Shown here piece by piece: positions 20,916 through 30,370 of a stretch of DNA of 64,000 nucleotides. The DNA is from Prorocentrum cordatum (taxonomy: Eukaryota > Sar > Dinophyceae > Prorocentrales > Prorocentraceae): NCBI GenBank assembly GCA_963575745.1, contig CAUYUJ010014323.1, positions 62,001 through 126,000 on the forward strand, given 5' to 3'. Below the pieces are notes generated by a model. The model was not told the DNA's origin. It worked only from the letters and a program-made list of their open reading frames with translations, and ran no database searches. The translations under genes and the position numbers were made by a program. Position 1 is the first letter of the stretch. Every line of letters begins with the position of its first letter.

Positions 20916-22977
20916 CTAGACTCGCGCGGACAGCCGGGCATCTCGCGCCCTTGGTGCGACGAGCCTGAGTTCGCGAGGTCTGTGAGTGCTGAGGAGTTGC
21001 TCCCATTGGCGCCTCATGCAGGGTGGCAGGTGTGTGCTCGCCCTGGGAGTGTCGCCTCTTCCTAGCGGGTCTCCGGGTGGGGAGCGTGCGACGCTGTCGG
21101 GGGGAGGTCTCGGCCTACCCGCCTGTGTTGCCGGGGCCCTTTCGACCTGTACCTCGCCCGTTGGTTCCTGTCGGACTCGATTCCCCACGATACTTTCTCC
21201 TGTCGGTACGTTTCCCTCTGCTTGGGGGACAGGAGTTGTATTCGCCGTGTGTGAGGTCCTTGTCTGCGTCGGTTGGGGAGTCGGGCTCTGCGGGAGCTGC
21301 TCCCAGAGGTTTCCTGACGGTTGCTGCACTTGCTGGGGTCGTGTTTCCGTCGGCACCTCTGAGCGCGAAGGGGCCTGCGTTCGCGGGCTCTGCCGTCTCG
21401 TGTGGTCGGTGTCACGGTGTTTGTCACCAGCTTCCTGTCTGGGAGTGCCTGCTGAGCCCATACTTGGTGTGGCGTTTGCGGGGGAGCTTCCTGGGGAGGC
21501 CGAGGGCGTGGTGTAGCCTTCTCCATTGCCTCCCTCTTGTCGTCTCGGGATGTTTGCAATGGATTGGGGCACTTGGCTGCCAGGGCGTTCTGCCTGCGGT
21601 GTGTCCGTCTGTGCCGTAGGGGGTGGGTTCGCCTGTCGGCCACAGGGGTTGTTGGACGGGTTCTGAGGGCCCTGAGGAGGATCGCAATGTTCCGCTTGCC
21701 GGCCGTTTTTTTCTCTGCGGCGTGTTCCTTGTGCGTGACCTTGCCTGACCCGCGTGTTCCGTCCTCTGGCCTCACCCGCGGGGTTCACGCTGTTGTCTCC
21801 GGGGGTCCTTCGAGGTCTAGGCGCCCTTCCTGGGTCGCGTCGCAACCTGTCCTGACTGGCGGCCCTTCTGAGTCTCTCATCTAAGGCCTGGATGCCTTCC
21901 AGCGTGCCTGGACCCCTCGGCCCCCAGGAACCTCCAGCCAGGGGTGGTGGGTAGTGTATGTGGGATCTGGTTCCGGCGAGAGCAACTGGGCGAAGGGGAG
22001 CTGTCTGGTAACTTCCTCTTTTATGCCCAGCTCTCTGATGAGCTGGTGGAGGTGGTCCCTTTCCAACGTGGCAGGGTCTGTCAGCTGGAGCATCCAGATG
22101 GCTGCGAATAGGTCCCAATTGTATCGTCTGATGGGTCTGCCTTCCTCCTGTCGCCGTTGTTCGAGCACCAATCTGGTTTGAATGCTTCTTGACAGGTCAT
22201 GCGTGCTCTGCTCGTCGATGCACGCCTGGAACCGGCCGAGCATGCCCTGCGCGCACTTGACGGCGTCGCTGTCTGCTCTGACCAGCGTGCCCTCTGCCTG
22301 GGCTCTATATGTCGCATTTTGTGTGCGAGAACTTCTGCGAGGGGGGATATGCTCTCGGTCGGGCTGGGCCTGGTAGTAGGTCCACCGCAGCGTGTCTTCT
22401 TGGGGGTATGATCGTGTTACGGGGTTGGCTGGTGCCGATTCCCAGATCGTTGTCGTTGGGGGTCGGTCTGGGCGTCGGCGTGGCGTCTAGTTTTGCTACG
22501 TGCACCCTCCCGTGTAGTAGTTGAATGGTTGCCCTTATCAGCGGGCGGTCCGCGCCTCGGCTGGCAGCTCTCAAGTCGGCCTCGGCTGGCAGGGCAATGG
22601 TGATCCACATGGGGGGTGGACGTGTAGAGGTGCCCGTCCTCGCCGCATGTAGTGACGGACGCCGCCCCACCCGCCGCCGCCGCTGCTGAGAGGTGCTCCC
22701 CTGGGTGGAGTATGGTGCTATAGTCCCGCAGGCCGTCCCTGCTTTCTATTGCCACCCTCCGCGTGGGGAGTCGTCCTCCCATGCTGCTATCTACTTCGCG
22801 CAACCAATCTTCCGGGATGTCTGGGGGGGGGGCTCTTACCAACCTGCCTTCCTCTCCACTGGTGGTTCCCTCAGGGAGTGGCCATGCCCTGGTATGTAGG
22901 CTGGCCCCTGCGGACCCCACCGATGCCGAGAACATCCGTAGCCTGGTGCGACTTGGGATCCATGGGTCAGGGCGCAT
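20916..22977 (-). CDS. RING gene, C-terminal part
   Basis: The last part switches through four frames. A helical segment (MLGRFQACIDEQSTHDLSRSIQTRL..DLFAAIWMLQLTDPATLERDHLHQLIREL, 22243-22010) is the most protein-like piece. It is followed by a long Pro/Gln/Thr/Arg-rich disordered tail (TPQPTQTRTSHTANTTPVPQAEG near 21230) that ends at the stop at 20916. No poly-A-derived T run is visible on the plus strand below the stop. Confidence 0.45.
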
Positions 22978-24780
22978 GGCCGTGGTCTGGGGGGGCCGAC
23001 CTGCCTCCCTTGTTGATCAAATTCTGTGATATCCAATATCTGCGGCTGCACCGCTCTTCTTGGAGCCTGACGTACGGCTTTCTCAGCTAAGGCCTCGATG
23101 TGCTCCGCCTGAGCCCTGGGGGTCCCCGCGTCGGCCCTACTTTGCTCTCTTGCGGGGGTGGCTGGAAATATCCGGACCACTTGCGACCCTACTGTGATGC
23201 AGCTTGTTCCACAAAAGGCTGCGGACATGCTGGAAGCGGCTCCGAGTCGGATTCTGACCTGTGTCATGTGTAGGTATTCTCCCGTGTCTGGGAACCAGGC
23301 AAACACCGATGAGACCTGCTCAACTGCCCCTGTACCAACTGTGGCCTCTACGGCACTCGTGATTTCTTGCCGGCTGATCTGACCTAGGTCTGCGAGGTTC
23401 CATCTAAGGTGATGGCCTTCCTCTGGGTCAGAGAGTCGGATAAATGACGGGCCGCCGCCCCATTCTCCTTCCATGAGAATCCTACGGGGCCAGCGTGCAC
23501 GGGGGCCGTTTGCTGATCCAAAAACTCGGGGGAGCTTCTCCCTGAGGTATCTCAGTATGGGGGCCGATATCCTTTCGGGGGTCTTTAGCAGGAGGATTCC
23601 GCCCCCCTTGAGGCCCGCTCTGTATCCTAGGGCTGCGCCGCCTGTGCAGCTGTTGTCAGTGCGATACAGGTGGCAGCGGTAGAGACCGGGATGTGGACGG
23701 AGTCGGATGCCTCACTGGACCTCCAGGTGCTTCCGTTGCTGTCCGCCGCTAGGGCTGCCTGAGCTGCGACCTCGAGAGCTTCAATGTGGGGGTCATCCGG
23801 GGTCTGGCCCCGCGTCGTCCTGCTGCGAGTGCGCCGGATCACGTGGTGATATAGTGGCTCCAGCCCCTCCCTTAGGAGGGTCTCGTCCCTGGGTAGGGAT
23901 ATTCTGGTGGTAGCACATTCAACCTCTCCAGGCGCATGCTCCAAGTCTTCTAACGTTCGCTTCCATCTCAAAATCTGAGCCACTACAGCGTCGTTCCTTT
24001 GCTCTGGCGTCAGTATATGTAGAGCGTCGCTGGTGTCTGCGTCACCACCACCCCAGTGTGCCACCACGGAGGGTGGGAACACCGTCCTTTGGGGGTTGCT
24101 GGTGATGTCAAACTGCGCCGCCACCAGCTGCACCAGGGGGGGCTACTGCGTCCCGTTATGACCGGGTTTCCTATTGGGAGCAGGTGTGTGATCATGTTGG
24201 TGGCTCGGTGCCCCCATTGCGCGCTGGCGATGGCGATGAGCTCGGTTGGGTCTGGGCCCCCCGGGGTCGGGACTCCGCGCCCTGTCAGTGCAACGACATT
24301 GCAGGAGCTCGCCCCCGAGGCAGCCGCTGCCAGCGTGGCCTGCAGCTGGGACGCGCTGGCGTCCGCTACGACGATAGTGGGGGTGCCGTGTCCCTCCTCC
24401 TGGGCACCCCTGCTGCACGCTAGTTTCTTAACCTGTTCGTAGGCACTCGGGCTGAACAAAGCTATGGTAGTGCCTGTGTCGTCCGCATGCCTGTCCCCAA
24501 TAAACGGAGCTTTTGCGATGACGAGCTCAGCCCTCAGCTCCCTGACCGCTGCCATAAGCAGGGGTGTCGGGAAGGTGGGTGGCCCTCTCTCCCCAGAGCC
24601 TCCTGGAGGATGTCTGGCAAGGATGGCGGCCCATCTGCCCTGAGTGATGATCGGGATTGCGCTCATCCTTTCTTGTCTGGATGGGGGGGGCCGGCGTGCG
24701 ATTGCTTCCCTGTCCCTCTTCGCCCTCGGGATCGGAGGGTGGAGACGAGCTGTCGGGCTCGTGGTCAGTCTCCTCGTCAA
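22836..24780 (-). CDS. RING gene, globular region III
   Basis: Three frames cover this part. The first (24780-24140) reads MAAVRELRAELVIAKAPFIGDRHADD, then a Ser/Ala-rich strand pattern (TIVVADASASQLQATLAAAASG) and ATNMITHLLPIGN, resembling an alpha/beta fold. The second (24133-23627) reads VVAQILRWKRTLEDLEHAPGE and LEPLYHHVIRRTRS. The third (23474-22836) reads HHLRWNLADLGQISRQEIT, SVFAWFPDTGEYLHMTQVRI and ITVGSQVVRIFPATPAREQ. Composition is that of ordinary soluble protein, but I recognise no family. Confidence 0.45.
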
Positions 24781-26104
24781 CGTCCATGCCCTCTGGCTGC
24801 ATTGGGGGCCTTCTACTGTCCTCTACGTACTCCTGGATTCTCTGCATGTCCCTGACCGTGACATAGGTGTTCGGCCTCCGTATTGTCACTAGGTCAGCCC
24901 TTGGATAGTCCAGTTCCGTTGCTCTGGCAGCTGCTGCAGCTGCTAGCTCACCGTATGTGATATGTGGCCTGATTGGGGCTAGGACTCCGTCTCTCAGCTG
25001 CAACGTAGCCTGCGCCTCGCTGGGGGGGGGATGTCCTGGGGGCAGTGCCGCGATGCTGCCTCTGTCGTTGGCCCTGCAATAAGGGCAACGAACTGGCATG
25101 GCGTTGTCTCCCCCTCTGAAGACTCCTGGCTGACTCAGTCTCCAGTGCTCAAGGCACTGTCTGTGGAACCTATGCCCACATAGGCCAAGGACTTCCACCA
25201 CCCCTCGGAGTTCCCCAGAGCAGATGGCGCATGTTTGCTCACCTTTCCCAGTGTCCCATGCCGGGATTTGCTCTGGCTGACCTGCTTGGAGGGCCCCTTC
25301 CGCGTCGCCAGGTGGGTCGGATGAGCTGGCGATGGCTGAATATATGCTCCCTGTGAGGAGTCGCGTTGTGGCGATTGCCTCCTCCTCTGTCAGGCACGCC
25401 TTGAGTCCTGCGGTCCGCAGCAGAAGGCATATCTGCACATGCCCGAAGGGGGAGTGGGCCCCTGGGGGTTGTCCCCCCCCCCCCCCCCCCTCGCCCAGCA
25501 TGCGCCTGATGTCATTTGGGGTGTGTACGTCGGCAATGTGTGGCCATCTGGTGAGGACCTCGAAAGATCGGTTGTCTATGCCACGTACCTGAAACACTGG
25601 CTTCAGGAGGGGGCCGCAATGGGGCGCGAGGCAGAGCCATATGGCTTTTGATATCCAGCTCCCTGGCTCCAACCGAGCTCTGGTTTCTCTGAGCAGTCCC
25701 TCTGCCACTGTCTGGGCCTCAGATCCATTGAGGGAGGTGCGGTCTATATTCTGCTGCCTGGACCTACCTGCCGCCTCGTCGTCCCTCTGTGTAGCGTCAA
25801 GTGCCCGTATCAAGGCGCCCAACGTTCCTCCTCCGCTGAGAGCCTGGGTTGCAGCTCTGTCGCTGTCGCTGGCTTGTTCCCCTAGCATCTGCCTGATGTC
25901 CTCGTGCCACGGGGTGGTGGTGGTGCTCTGCGCCCTTCCTCGCGTGGGGGAGGCGGGCTGCTGCCTGCCTGTTGTGCCGTTCCCTGTTCCGCCGCTCCTG
26001 TCCTGGACCCTGGCATTCCGCAGGCGCGTGCCGCGGTCTACCGCATCTCTGTCTGCTGTTAACACCGCCTCCTGAAGTTGCCCGTGGGGATCGAGCCATC
26101 TCAT
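24527..26104 (-). CDS. RING gene, RING-H2 finger region
   Basis: This 525-codon frame contains the diagnostic element: CAICSGELRG near 25235, then LCGHRFHRQCLEHW near 25170 and RCPYCRAND near 25085. Together these give the C-x2-C..C-x-H-x2-H-x2-C..C-x2-C zinc ligands of a RING-H2 finger. Such fingers usually recruit an E2 enzyme for ubiquitin transfer. Upstream is an Ala/Arg/Gln-rich linker and the HIADVHTPNDIRRMLG region. A C run on the plus strand at 25478-25490 is read as poly-Gly without breaking the frame. Downstream lies an acidic tail (MDVDEETDHEPDSSSPPSDPEGEE, 24730-24800). Full ligand set retained, so the finger could fold if expressed. Confidence 0.7.
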   Translation of the reverse strand: MRWLDPHGQLQEAVLTADRDAVDRGTRLRNARVQDRSGGTGNGTTGRQQPASPTRGRAQSTTTTPWHEDIRQMLGEQASDSDRAATQALSGGGTLGALIRALDATQRDDEAAGRSRQQNIDRTSLNGSEAQTVAEGLLRETRARLEPGSWISKAIWLCLAPHCGPLLKPVFQVRGIDNRSFEVLTRWPHIADVHTPNDIRRMLGEGGGGGGQPPGAHSPFGHVQICLLLRTAGLKACLTEEEAIATTRLLTGSIYSAIASSSDPPGDAEGALQAGQPEQIPAWDTGKGEQTCAICSGELRGVVEVLGLCGHRFHRQCLEHWRLSQPGVFRGGDNAMPVRCPYCRANDRGSIAALPPGHPPPSEAQATLQLRDGVLAPIRPHITYGELAAAAAARATELDYPRADLVTIRRPNTYVTVRDMQRIQEYVEDSRRPPMQPEGMDVDEETDHEPDSSSPPSDPEGEEGQGSNRTPAPPIQTRKDERNPDHHSGQMGRHPCQTSSRRLWGERATHLPDTPAYGSGQGAEG

Positions 26105-27107
26105 GATGCTTTCCCGCAGCGGAGGGTCTATATATCCCCCTGGTAAGGGGGGATGTGATCGCTCTTCCGGCCTGTCGAGTCAGGCTGGCTGCGGCTAGTC
26201 CGAGCCTGTGGTGTGCTCCCTCGAGTGTTGTGACTCCCGCTTGCTGCCATCTCTCGCCGGCCCGCCTGGCGAGGGAGCAGGGGACTCCCGTGGCCTCAAA
26301 CACGCGTTCTAGTGTGGCTCTTCCTTCTTCTGTCACTGTGCCCCAGATGAAGGGGACCAATAGCCGGCTCCATGTCATGATGGGTGGAATGCTGTCGTTC
26401 GCGACCTGGGTGCGGATCTCACGGATCTCTTGTAGCGCTCGCCGCGCGTTCCCCTCGCTTCTCTGGGGGGGAAGCGTGGTCGGGCTTTGCCTTGGGATGC
26501 TCGTCGCGCGTGACTCGCTTTCCTCTCTTCTGGTACCTTGTTGGTTGCCTCCTCGGGCTACTGGGGCCCCGACTCCTCTCGCCCTCGCCCGAAGTGCGAT
26601 TGCCAGTCGCAATGCCTCCCCGCGCGGGGTCCCAGAAACTAGGCTGTGCGCTAAAATTCTCCCGCTGTCTATGGCGGCCGCCACCGCGGCTCGGCATGCC
26701 ACTTCAGTAGCCTCTATCGCCTCGGGGCTTGTGTCTGTTGCCCATGCCCTATCTGCTGGGGTGATGGAGGGTGCCTGATCGATGAACGTGCCTCCTATTT
26801 CGCGTCGGAGCCACTCGGTGTCTTCGGTCGGGAGTCCTTCGAAGCAGTGTTGGTACCTGGCCCTTGGGTCCTGTGTACTCTGGTCAAGGCTCCTCGCTGC
26901 TGGGGGTTGAGCCGTTATGCTGACAGCCGGGATGCTCGAGAGACATCTTGGGGCCCAGTCCCGTAGTCGCCTGCCAAGGGGATGTTCTCGGACGGTATGT
27001 TGAATGTGTGTCATCGCTTCCATCACCCATTCCATCGAGGCACAGCAGAGCCTGGCCAGGGAGCCAGCAGCTGCCCGAAATGCTGGTTCGCCCCACTCCT
27101 GGCGCAC
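25797..27107 (-). CDS. RING gene, globular region II
   Basis: The frame carries amphipathic helical sequence: EWVMEAMTHIQHTVREHPLGRR near 27030, then RYQHCFEGLPTEDTEWLRREIG, then an Ala-rich helical stretch (ATEVACRAAVAAAIDSGRI). It ends in MTWSRLLVPFIWGTVTEEGRA and LERVFEATGVPCSLARRAG near 26270. After about 26150 it becomes Arg/His/Gln-rich and out of phase, where the RING-bearing frame takes over. No known domain is recognised. Confidence 0.5.
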   Translation of the reverse strand: MRQEWGEPAFRAAAGSLARLCCASMEWVMEAMTHIQHTVREHPLGRRLRDWAPRCLSSIPAVSITAQPPAARSLDQSTQDPRARYQHCFEGLPTEDTEWLRREIGGTFIDQAPSITPADRAWATDTSPEAIEATEVACRAAVAAAIDSGRILAHSLVSGTPRGEALRLAIALRARARGVGAPVARGGNQQGTRREESESRATSIPRQSPTTLPPQRSEGNARRALQEIREIRTQVANDSIPPIMTWSRLLVPFIWGTVTEEGRATLERVFEATGVPCSLARRAGERWQQAGVTTLEGAHHRLGLAAASLTRQAGRAITSPLTRGIYRPSAAGKHHEMARSPRATSGGGVNSRQRCGRPRHAPAECQGPGQERRNRERHNRQAAARLPHARKGAEHHHHPVARGHQADARGTSQRQRQSCNPGSQRRRNVGRLDTGT

Positions 27108-28287
27108 CAGGCGGTCTCACTCCAGGCAAATCTCGACCCCTGCAGCTTTCTATTGCGGTCTCCGTCATGTGGCACCATGCTGCGAGGAGCTCGGCGATGA
27201 GCCAAGATGGGGATAAACTGGTGGCCTCTGGAGGGTGACGCTCGCCGTCTATGTGGCTCGCAATGGGGGCGTACCGGGCTCCCACCCTGGCCAGCTGGAA
27301 GGTAAGCCTTGTGCCCAGCAGGTCCAGGGGGTGTCCGGGAGCTTCCAAGTCGGTGGTGAGCGAGTTGTTCGTGGCGGTGACCCATGCTGACCCTAACCTG
27401 CGGCGCACGATGCAGTTGGGTATATCCTGCCGCATGTACCAACAGCCACAGTACCCACATCTGCCTTTGGGGTGGAAGAAATCTCCAAACGTTATCATTT
27501 GAGAGGTGTTGTTTATGGGCCAAGGTCCCGTCGGGCTGTCGCCCTCAAAGTCCCCGGGCCCTCCTATGCCGGGGGACTGCAGCTCGGCGTTGGGAACGGC
27601 TGGGATGACCCACCCGTCGCGGCCTAAGCCGTATTGTGGCGATGAGAGGACGTCCGTACCTGTCTCAACCCAGCGTCCTCTGCTGATGGCCCACCGCCGG
27701 ACTTCGCTGTGACCTGGGAAGTGAACCGTGTTGCGGCGGTGCTCGTGGACCAGGTGTTTGCAGATCCTGGCTTTTCGCTCGAAGTTAGTGTCAGTAGGAC
27801 CGTTCTCCGCCACGTCAGGTGCAGGATCGTGTCGCCACCTGGACATGCCGAGGAGGGTCGGGGGAAAGATTTCGTCCGTCGGGTCGCGCATCCCTATGTC
27901 CACGTAGAGGGCGGCGTGGTATAATATGTCGTGTTCCCTCTCCGCCGCTATGGTTTCTTCCTGTGTCGGCTCGCACAGATCGTGGATTTCATCCCCGATG
28001 TCTGGGTGCCGTGAAAGACTGGCGTAGCGGAAGGCGAGCACCTGTACTGGATCCGGCCCAACTCCACCTAGCCTGGCTTCGTGGTCAGCTCCTGTGATGG
28101 ACCAGACCAGCCAGGAAATGCCCAGCTGAGCCACAGCAGAAGCACAGCTGCGAAGGCCTCCCGTGCTTTCCCGCTCAGGCTGGTCCCAGTTGGGCCAACT
28201 ATCTCCCCTTGTCGCTGGGGGGCCTACGTTCCCCGGGGGATGACGGAGCCAGCATGAGCTTATTAGCTCGACCAACCCGTCACACAT
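26884..28287 (-). CDS. RING gene, globular region I
   Basis: An uninterrupted frame of about 467 codons has balanced, non-repetitive composition rich in Trp, His and Cys. A short Cys cluster (RCGYCGCWYMRQDIPNC) lies near 27445. Phrases such as DEIHDLCEPTQEETIAAEREHD and ICKHLVHEHRRNTVHFPGHSE suggest a folded domain. I do not recognise the family. Real coding probably leaves this frame near 27100, where the next frame becomes protein-like. Confidence 0.55.
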   Translation of the reverse strand: MCDGLVELISSCWLRHPPGNVGPPATRGDSWPNWDQPERESTGGLRSCASAVAQLGISWLVWSITGADHEARLGGVGPDPVQVLAFRYASLSRHPDIGDEIHDLCEPTQEETIAAEREHDILYHAALYVDIGMRDPTDEIFPPTLLGMSRWRHDPAPDVAENGPTDTNFERKARICKHLVHEHRRNTVHFPGHSEVRRWAISRGRWVETGTDVLSSPQYGLGRDGWVIPAVPNAELQSPGIGGPGDFEGDSPTGPWPINNTSQMITFGDFFHPKGRCGYCGCWYMRQDIPNCIVRRRLGSAWVTATNNSLTTDLEAPGHPLDLLGTRLTFQLARVGARYAPIASHIDGERHPPEATSLSPSWLIAELLAAWCHMTETAIESCRGRDLPGVRPPGAPGVGRTSISGSCWLPGQALLCLDGMGDGSDDTHSTYRPRTSPWQATTGLGPKMSLEHPGCQHNGSTPSSEEP

Positions 28288-30053
28288 GGCTCGGTTGCGG
28301 GGGGGGGGCCCTGTGAGCCCTCCACGGTCCGTCCCTAGGCTCGTGGTGTTCGAGCAGGGCTGAGATGGGACCTCCCCTCATGGTGCTCCTGGGGTCCATC
28401 ACTATGGAGGCCTGGCAGGGTGAATCAATATTACGCGACACCCCACTTCTTGGAGGCAGGGGAGGTCTGGGCTGGGGCGCGCGCCCCCTTTGTCCGCGAA
28501 TGTCCTCTCCTCTTGCTGGGCTGCGCGCCTCTGCCCTTGCAGGCCGAGATGGCCAAATACCTGGGGGGGGGGGAGATTGGGCTGTCACGGCCCCAAACGT
28601 CCGAACCGGAGGTGCTACCATCGACGCAACCCCAGTCGTGTGCCTCGTCGTACGGGAGTCTGTCGTCTGGTTCATCCTTGCTTAGGCCCGACCCTCCGCG
28701 CGAGTCTGGCCCTGCCCTCACATTGTGGCCGTGCTCCGCGTCGTGCTGCCCTTCTCCGTCCGCGCCGATTCCTATCGGGTCGAAAGGCACAGTGGGGGTT
28801 ATTTCAAGGTCCTCTGTCGTGTTGGCGCTGGGGAGCCACGTCGGGAAGGCGGTGGTCGGGTCGTGCGTCTCTTCCCTCTGCGCGGCGCCGATATATGAGG
28901 GACTGCCCGCAGCTGCCACCTCGGAGGATTCGGGCATCCTGCGTGCTTCTGCACCTCGGGGAGGCCCCTGGGCCGCGGCCGGACCATCGCGCCTCTCGCG
29001 GGGGGGGGGGAGAGGAGGCGCCGCCGATAGCCGCGGGATCTGGCGAATTGGGGGATGGGGAGAGAGAGACGGTCATGTGCGCTCTCACGGGGCACGTATC
29101 GTCGGCGTCTGTATCAGCCTGAGCTTGCGCTGGCTCAGTATGGGGGGGCGCCATCCTTGATGGGCTGCCTCCGCTCCTTTGGAGGCTCTGTTCCTGCCTA
29201 GTGGGGGGATCGCGCGTAATAGGAGGATGAGGAGAGGGAGAGGCGCAGCCGATAGCCGCATTCACAGGTGAAATAGGAGGGGGAGGGGAGAAGGCGCGGC
29301 CGATGGCCGCTGGATCTGGTGAGTTGAAAGGAAGGGGAGGGTCGTCGTTCGGGAGCGTCAGCGAGGGCCCTTGATCGCTTGTGAAGGATCTCCTGGCGTT
29401 GGGCTGTGGGGGGACTGCCGCTGCCTCTGTCGGCGCCGCCCCAGTGCCAGTCGCTCCGCCAGCCAGTCCCTGGCCGTTCTGCCACTCTCCAGGTGACGCG
29501 GCATGTGTATCCTGCACGTCGGGAGGATGAGGAGAGGAGGAAGCGCAGCCGATAGCCGCGGGATCTGGTAAATTGTTGGAGGAGAGGGGGGGGGGCGGCA
29601 ACGTCTCTGCCCATGTCCTCCTGCGGAGGGTCGTTGGTCACCACTGTCGGGGGGGGGCGCTCCGTCTTCCCCACCTGGGCGGGCTTCCCCCGCTGTCCCC
29701 CGAGCGGGCTCCGCGTCTCCACCTCCAACCGCCGTGGACTGAGCTGCGTCCGCTCGGGCCCATTGCGAGCCGTCTGCCCCCCTCCGTGGGGAGGCGGGAG
29801 GCGCGGGGGGAAATGGGATGTGCTCGGGGTTCGTCTCAGGGTCAGGGCCCCCCACCTACACCTGAAAGTCTTCTTCCCCCTCGCGTGGAGAAGGTGGTCT
29901 CGCATTCGTACTCGGCGCTGGTTCCGCCACGTCTGAGGGCGGAGGCTGCTCTCCATGGGAGAGAGATGTCTCAATCGGTGCCAGCGCATGGACTCCCGAG
30001 CCGCGCGCTGTGCGATCAGGATCTCCCTCCTGTCCATCGTGCGGGTCAGCCAT
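28280..30053 (-). CDS. RING gene, N-terminal Pro/Ser-rich part
   Basis: The segment runs through four frames. The piece between 29601 and 29005 contains four copies of a peptide of the form (N)SPDPAAIG(C/R/G)A(S/F)S followed by three to four Pro, spaced irregularly (near 29560, 29310, 29245 and 29030). Acidic, low-complexity sequence follows (TTEDLEITPTVPFDPIGIG, near 28790). The region is probably disordered. Frame changes fall at the G runs near 29590, 29010 and 28570, and the next piece begins after the run near 28300. Confidence 0.5.
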
Positions 30054-30141
30054 CGTCCGCGTAAGCAGTGGGGGGACACGCGGCCCTGGGCGGGCGGGGC
30101 AAACCGGCGCCCTGGCGCCCCGGGGCAGGCCCACCAGACGG

Positions 30142-30235
30142 CTTGAGCCAAATTGCTTGAGCCAGCTTGAGCCAGGCTACGGACCTGGCTACGGGACCTT
30201 GAGCCAGGCTGCGGACCTTGAGCCAGAGCTACGGA
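30142..30235 (-). other. Tandem relict dinoflagellate spliced leaders (six)
   Basis: The known 22-nt dinoflagellate spliced leader ends in CATTTTGGCTCAAG and begins (D)CCGTAGCC. On the minus strand this cluster reads, from 30235 down: TCCGTAGCTCTGGCTCAAG, TCCGCAGCCTGGCTCAAG, a fragment TCCCGTAGCCAGG, TCCGTAGCCTGGCTCAAG, CTGGCTCAAG and CAATTTGGCTCAAG. They point toward the RING gene whose ATG is about 90 bp further on. Mature transcripts acquire such leaders only by trans-splicing, so genomic copies mark reverse-transcribed, reintegrated mRNA; stacked copies imply several rounds. Confidence 0.85.
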
Positions 30236-30370
30236 CCTGGTGGGGTTACCTTTTTCCCTACATAGGCTCTGCCTAGAAGGGTTCTTACTCTCTTAGCTTA
30301 AAGGGCCGGGCAGTGCTAACCGCCCTGGGCGAATCCCCCAGTCCCCGCCCCGCGGTTCCCCCAGTCCCCT

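Larger units (their letters stand above)
20916..30053 (-). pseudogene. Giant RING-H2 protein gene, frame-disrupted, retroposed
   Basis: From ATG 30053 (MADPHDGQEGD) a coding trace can be followed almost without gap to a stop at 20916, about 3,000 codons, by moving between frames about 13 times. Several moves coincide with runs of 8 or more G or C (near 28300, 28570, 29010, 29590 and 24690). An in-frame TAG lies near 29850. The protein has a Pro/Ser-rich N-terminus with an internal repeat, a Cys-containing globular region, a RING-H2 finger in the middle and a Pro/Gln/Thr-rich C-terminus. I do not recognise the whole protein. The tandem relict spliced leaders 90-180 bp upstream identify it as a reintegrated cDNA, which also explains the absence of introns. 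Either the copy is decayed or the assembly has homopolymer errors; the sequence alone does not decide. Confidence 0.6.

Noticed and set aside
22925-22950. ATCCGTAGCCTGG on the plus strand resembling a spliced-leader fragment
   Set aside because: It lies inside the coding trace of the RING gene, stands alone and lacks the TTGGCTCAAG half.
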